In this document: one piece after another, positions 39,666 to 41,954 of the stretch
Numbering within the stretch: the first letter of the stretch is position 1
Layout: each line of letters starts with the position of its first letter
Source of the DNA: Acidimicrobiales bacterium
GTDB taxonomy: Bacteria > Actinomycetota > Acidimicrobiia > Acidimicrobiales > SZUA-35
NCBI GenBank assembly: GCA_013003535.1
Contig: JABDIY010000168.1
Location: 1-41,954, forward strand
DNA length: 41,954 bases
Direction of reading: 5' to 3'
Position numbers and translations under genes: made by a program
Notes under the pieces: generated by a model
Told to the model about the DNA's origin: nothing
The model's database searches: none
What the model saw: the letters and a program-made list of their open reading frames with translations, nothing else

Positions 39666-41251
39666 TGTCATTCCTTTTTGGAGCAACCGTTCTGTTCGCT
39701 GCCAACTTCCGGGCTATCGGCCTGGTGGTCTTTGCAGTCATACTCATCGGCTTCATCGCACTGTTCGTGCGAAACGTCTTTGAGGCCAAGGCAGAACTTG
39801 GATCAGAGGTCGAGCTGGCCGCCAACCGGCTGGAGTATCTCTCTGATGAGGAGCTCGAAACCACCAAGCTGGACCGGTCGCTGACCTTCGCCTTGGTGAT
39901 TCTCACCATCTGTGCAGTTGTCCTGCCGTTCTATTGGCTCGGCGAACCCGGTCGCCAAGAGGGCGCTATCGAGACGCTGGACGCTACATTTGTGCGCCGC
40001 GGTGAGGCGCTCTATACCGGGGGCGCGCAGTGCGTGAACTGCCACGGTGGTGGTGGTGTTGGGGGTGTCGCCGCGTACGTGTACCAGGATGCCGATGGCC
40101 AATTCCTCGGAAACGCCGCCTGGAATGCTCCTGCGCTCAACAACGTCCTCCACCGATACAGCGACGAAGAGGTCAGCTACGTTCTGAACTTCGGTCGGCC
40201 GGGTTCGCCTATGGCGGCCTGGGGCACACCCGGTGGTGGGCCGCTCACGTCCCAACAGGTCGAGTATCTGATCTACTATCTCCGAACCCTTCAGGTACAA
40301 AACCTCGACCCAATTGAAATCGCCGCCGCTGGCACCGACGATCCTCTGGATGCCGAGTCCGTTCTCGCACTGGAAGCGGCCGACGAATTGATCGAAGATA
40401 TTCGGGCCGAGGTAGACCGATCGCTCGAAGACGGTGAATTCGGTTCCATCGGCGAAGCCGTATTCAACCTCGGACTCTACAGCGGCTACCGGGCTGGCTC
40501 GCTCAGCTGCGCCCGCTGCCATACCTCCGGTTGGTCGCTCGGCCCCAGCATGGTGCCGAACCTCCTCGACGACGGCATCGCCGCCTGCGGGGGCGGTGAT
40601 CCAAGCGGTATCGGGTTCAGCCTTTGCGGCGGAATCAAAGAACGGTTCCCCGATGACACGTGGAAGCATCCCTCTGGTCGCTGGCTCGACGAATCACTCA
40701 GCGAAGGCGTCGAGTTCGTCTATGCGATGGACTCCACCGAGATACCACTCGATGAGAAGGGCAACGCCATCACCGACCGAACCGATGCCGACGGCAACCC
40801 GGTGCCTTACACAATCGTTGAGAACGGTGATCTGGCTGACTGTCTCTATTACAGCGAATTGTGGGAGCCCGGCGAGATCGCTGCCAACGCATACCCCTTC
40901 GACGGTCGGGTTCCGCTGGTTCTGGCCGAGGAAGATCAGGTGGAGGGCGTAACCGGGGTATTCGTTGATCCCCCCCGCATCGAGCCGGCGGCACTTCAAG
41001 CCGAATTCGACGGTGAAACGATCACACTGGAAGACCGCCGGGTCGGCGCGGGCTGCACCTTGATCGAGATGCCGCCGCGTACCAGCAACGCCCATTACAA
41101 CTTCATCTTCAACGGCGCCAACCAGGGCGAAGGGTATGGCCGGGGCGGTCAGAGCGGGGCGGGCATGATGCCCGGTTTCGGGGGCCTCCTTCCGCCGGAC
41201 CTCCTCCAGGCCGTGATTGACTATGAGCGTGAAGAGATTGAACAGCGATGA
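39665..41251 (+). CDS. Diheme cytochrome c subunit of the bc complex
   Basis: 528 aa. Two N-terminal membrane segments (about 10-34 and 73-92) precede two cytochrome c domains. The first heme site is C-V-N-C-H (123-127), followed by a glycine run as in the operon's first cytochrome c; Met183 in S-P-M-A-A-W is a likely ligand. The second is C-A-R-C-H (282-286). A long insert with several further Cys follows, and G-M-M-P-G-F-G-G-L near residue 505 would supply its ligand. It is larger than the usual QcrC. Electrons pass from the Rieske protein to the hemes and onward. Overlaps both neighbours (TAATG upstream, ATGA downstream). Confidence 0.9.
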   Translation: MSFLFGATVLFAANFRAIGLVVFAVILIGFIALFVRNVFEAKAELGSEVELAANRLEYLSDEELETTKLDRSLTFALVILTICAVVLPFYWLGEPGRQEGAIETLDATFVRRGEALYTGGAQCVNCHGGGGVGGVAAYVYQDADGQFLGNAAWNAPALNNVLHRYSDEEVSYVLNFGRPGSPMAAWGTPGGGPLTSQQVEYLIYYLRTLQVQNLDPIEIAAAGTDDPLDAESVLALEAADELIEDIRAEVDRSLEDGEFGSIGEAVFNLGLYSGYRAGSLSCARCHTSGWSLGPSMVPNLLDDGIAACGGGDPSGIGFSLCGGIKERFPDDTWKHPSGRWLDESLSEGVEFVYAMDSTEIPLDEKGNAITDRTDADGNPVPYTIVENGDLADCLYYSELWEPGEIAANAYPFDGRVPLVLAEEDQVEGVTGVFVDPPRIEPAALQAEFDGETITLEDRRVGAGCTLIEMPPRTSNAHYNFIFNGANQGEGYGRGGQSGAGMMPGFGGLLPPDLLQAVIDYEREEIEQR

Positions 41252-41954
41252 CTAACAGCCTTGCCTTCATCGGAGGCCTCGAGTTCGATATCTTCTTCCG
41301 GGGTCTGCTTTCGGTTCTTGTTGGGGTGGTCGTGCTCATCGGCGGCACGTACCTCATCGTCGCTACCAACACCGGTTCCCGAACGGGCGGTTTGATCGCG
41401 CTGTCCGGTCTGTTCGGCTGGATGATGTTGATGGGGGTCGTCTGGACCATCTATGGCATCGGCTGGGTCGGTGAGGCCCAGAGCTGGGAATTGAAAGAAG
41501 TGACCACCGATGACCTGGAGTTGGCCGAGAGCCCTGAAGTCTCCGAGCTCGGTATCGCCTTGGGCCGGGACAATGACTTTTTCGAGGCGATCGATGGCGC
41601 AGATTTCGACACTCGGCAGAACAACGCCAAGGAGTTCGCAGACAGCAACGAGGATCTCCTCAATGGTTGGGAGTTCTTGGTTGCCTCCAATTCCCGTCGG
41701 GGCGATGCCCAGTCCGCCGCCGAGGAATTCTTGTTGGAAGAGGGCTATTTCGAGAGTACGGCAGATTACATCCCGCTCGAGTACGGTGGTTTCGCGTTTG
41801 GTGGGAAACCCCAAGGCCAGGAAGGAGATTCGCTGGCTACCCGGTTCACCAAGAAAGCCGAGAGCATTCTGAAGTTCTGGCACACCGAGGAACTGGTCGC
41901 TATCCAAGTCCAGAGCACCCTTCCCCAACCCACCCTCCCCGGCCAGGCCCCGCC
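41248..41954 (+). CDS. Membrane protein of the bc operon, 3' partial
   Basis: At least 235 codons; the frame runs off the window end. The ATG overlaps the preceding stop (ATGA), so it belongs to the operon. Two membrane segments (about residues 14-37 and 46-69) are followed by a soluble acidic region with W-E-L-K-E-V and repeated Glu/Asp, and further on G-Y-F-E-S-T-A-D-Y-I-P-L-E-Y-G-G. I do not recognise the family. Two helices then a soluble domain are reminiscent of an accessory bc or oxidase subunit, but no heme or metal motif is visible in the part present. Confidence 0.82.
   Translation, partial: MTNSLAFIGGLEFDIFFRGLLSVLVGVVVLIGGTYLIVATNTGSRTGGLIALSGLFGWMMLMGVVWTIYGIGWVGEAQSWELKEVTTDDLELAESPEVSELGIALGRDNDFFEAIDGADFDTRQNNAKEFADSNEDLLNGWEFLVASNSRRGDAQSAAEEFLLEEGYFESTADYIPLEYGGFAFGGKPQGQEGDSLATRFTKKAESILKFWHTEELVAIQVQSTLPQPTLPGQAP

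Overview
The window looks like a chromosomal stretch of a high-GC actinobacterium, most plausibly of the class Acidimicrobiia. This is inference from gene content, not a database match. The evidence is: an actinobacterial-type acyl-CoA carboxylase beta chain with a tiny epsilon-like subunit gene nearby, an ethylmalonyl-CoA mutase, an alpha/beta-type aspartokinase divergent from asd, DUF4214-bearing secreted metalloproteases, and many genes whose start codon lies 6-8 nt behind a TANNNT -10 element, as in leaderless actinobacterial transcripts. No tRNA, rRNA, CRISPR array, insertion sequence or phage gene was seen.

Layout. (1) 1-12042: the 3' part of one gigantic surface-protein gene. It has SdrD_B-like repeats, then 15 DUF11-like repeats, then a second block of SdrD_B/Cna_B-like repeats, ending in LPVTG, a membrane segment and a charged tail. 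(2) 12047-13348, opposite strand: a thioredoxin-fold protein and a DsbB-family oxidase, a disulfide-forming pair. Cysteines in the giant protein occur only as one regular pair per DUF11 repeat, which makes the pairing suggestive. (3) 13565-20643: acyl-CoA (propionyl-CoA) carboxylase beta chain, a carboxylase epsilon-like protein, a HAD protein lacking its catalytic aspartates, a degenerate GGDEF protein, and a hbd-aat-ecm gene run. (4) 20839-24835: a small membrane protein and a split phosphorelay (OmpR-type regulator, HPt protein, Cache-HAMP histidine kinase, stand-alone receiver) whose genes alternate strand and overlap tail to tail. (5) 24863-28735: a membrane-anchored cyclophilin, asd, divergent lysC with a probable internal start, and a methyltransferase-like fragment. 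(6) 28807-35228: two related secreted zinc-metalloprotease-like DUF4214 proteins flanking a DUF2236/MpaB-type oxygenase and a glucose-6-phosphate isomerase. (7) 35341 to the end: a respiratory operon with a b6-type split cytochrome b, a Rieske protein, a monoheme and a diheme cytochrome c, a two-cluster ferredoxin-like protein and two unfamiliar membrane proteins. The last gene runs off the window.

How the genes may work together. The carboxylase, hydroxyacyl-CoA dehydrogenase and ethylmalonyl-CoA mutase fit acetyl-CoA/propionyl-CoA metabolism of the ethylmalonyl-CoA type, but other required enzymes (crotonyl-CoA carboxylase/reductase, mesaconyl-CoA hydratase) are not in the window. The terminal operon would oxidise menaquinol and pass electrons to cytochrome c. 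The ferredoxin subunit and the repeated N-terminal IPEHL motif in two of its proteins are its unusual parts. The strongest novelty candidates are the cysteine-paired giant protein beside a Dsb pair, the composition of the bc complex, the overlapping divergent promoter at 32891-32900, and the Aat gene whose conserved N-terminus lies upstream of any normal start codon.
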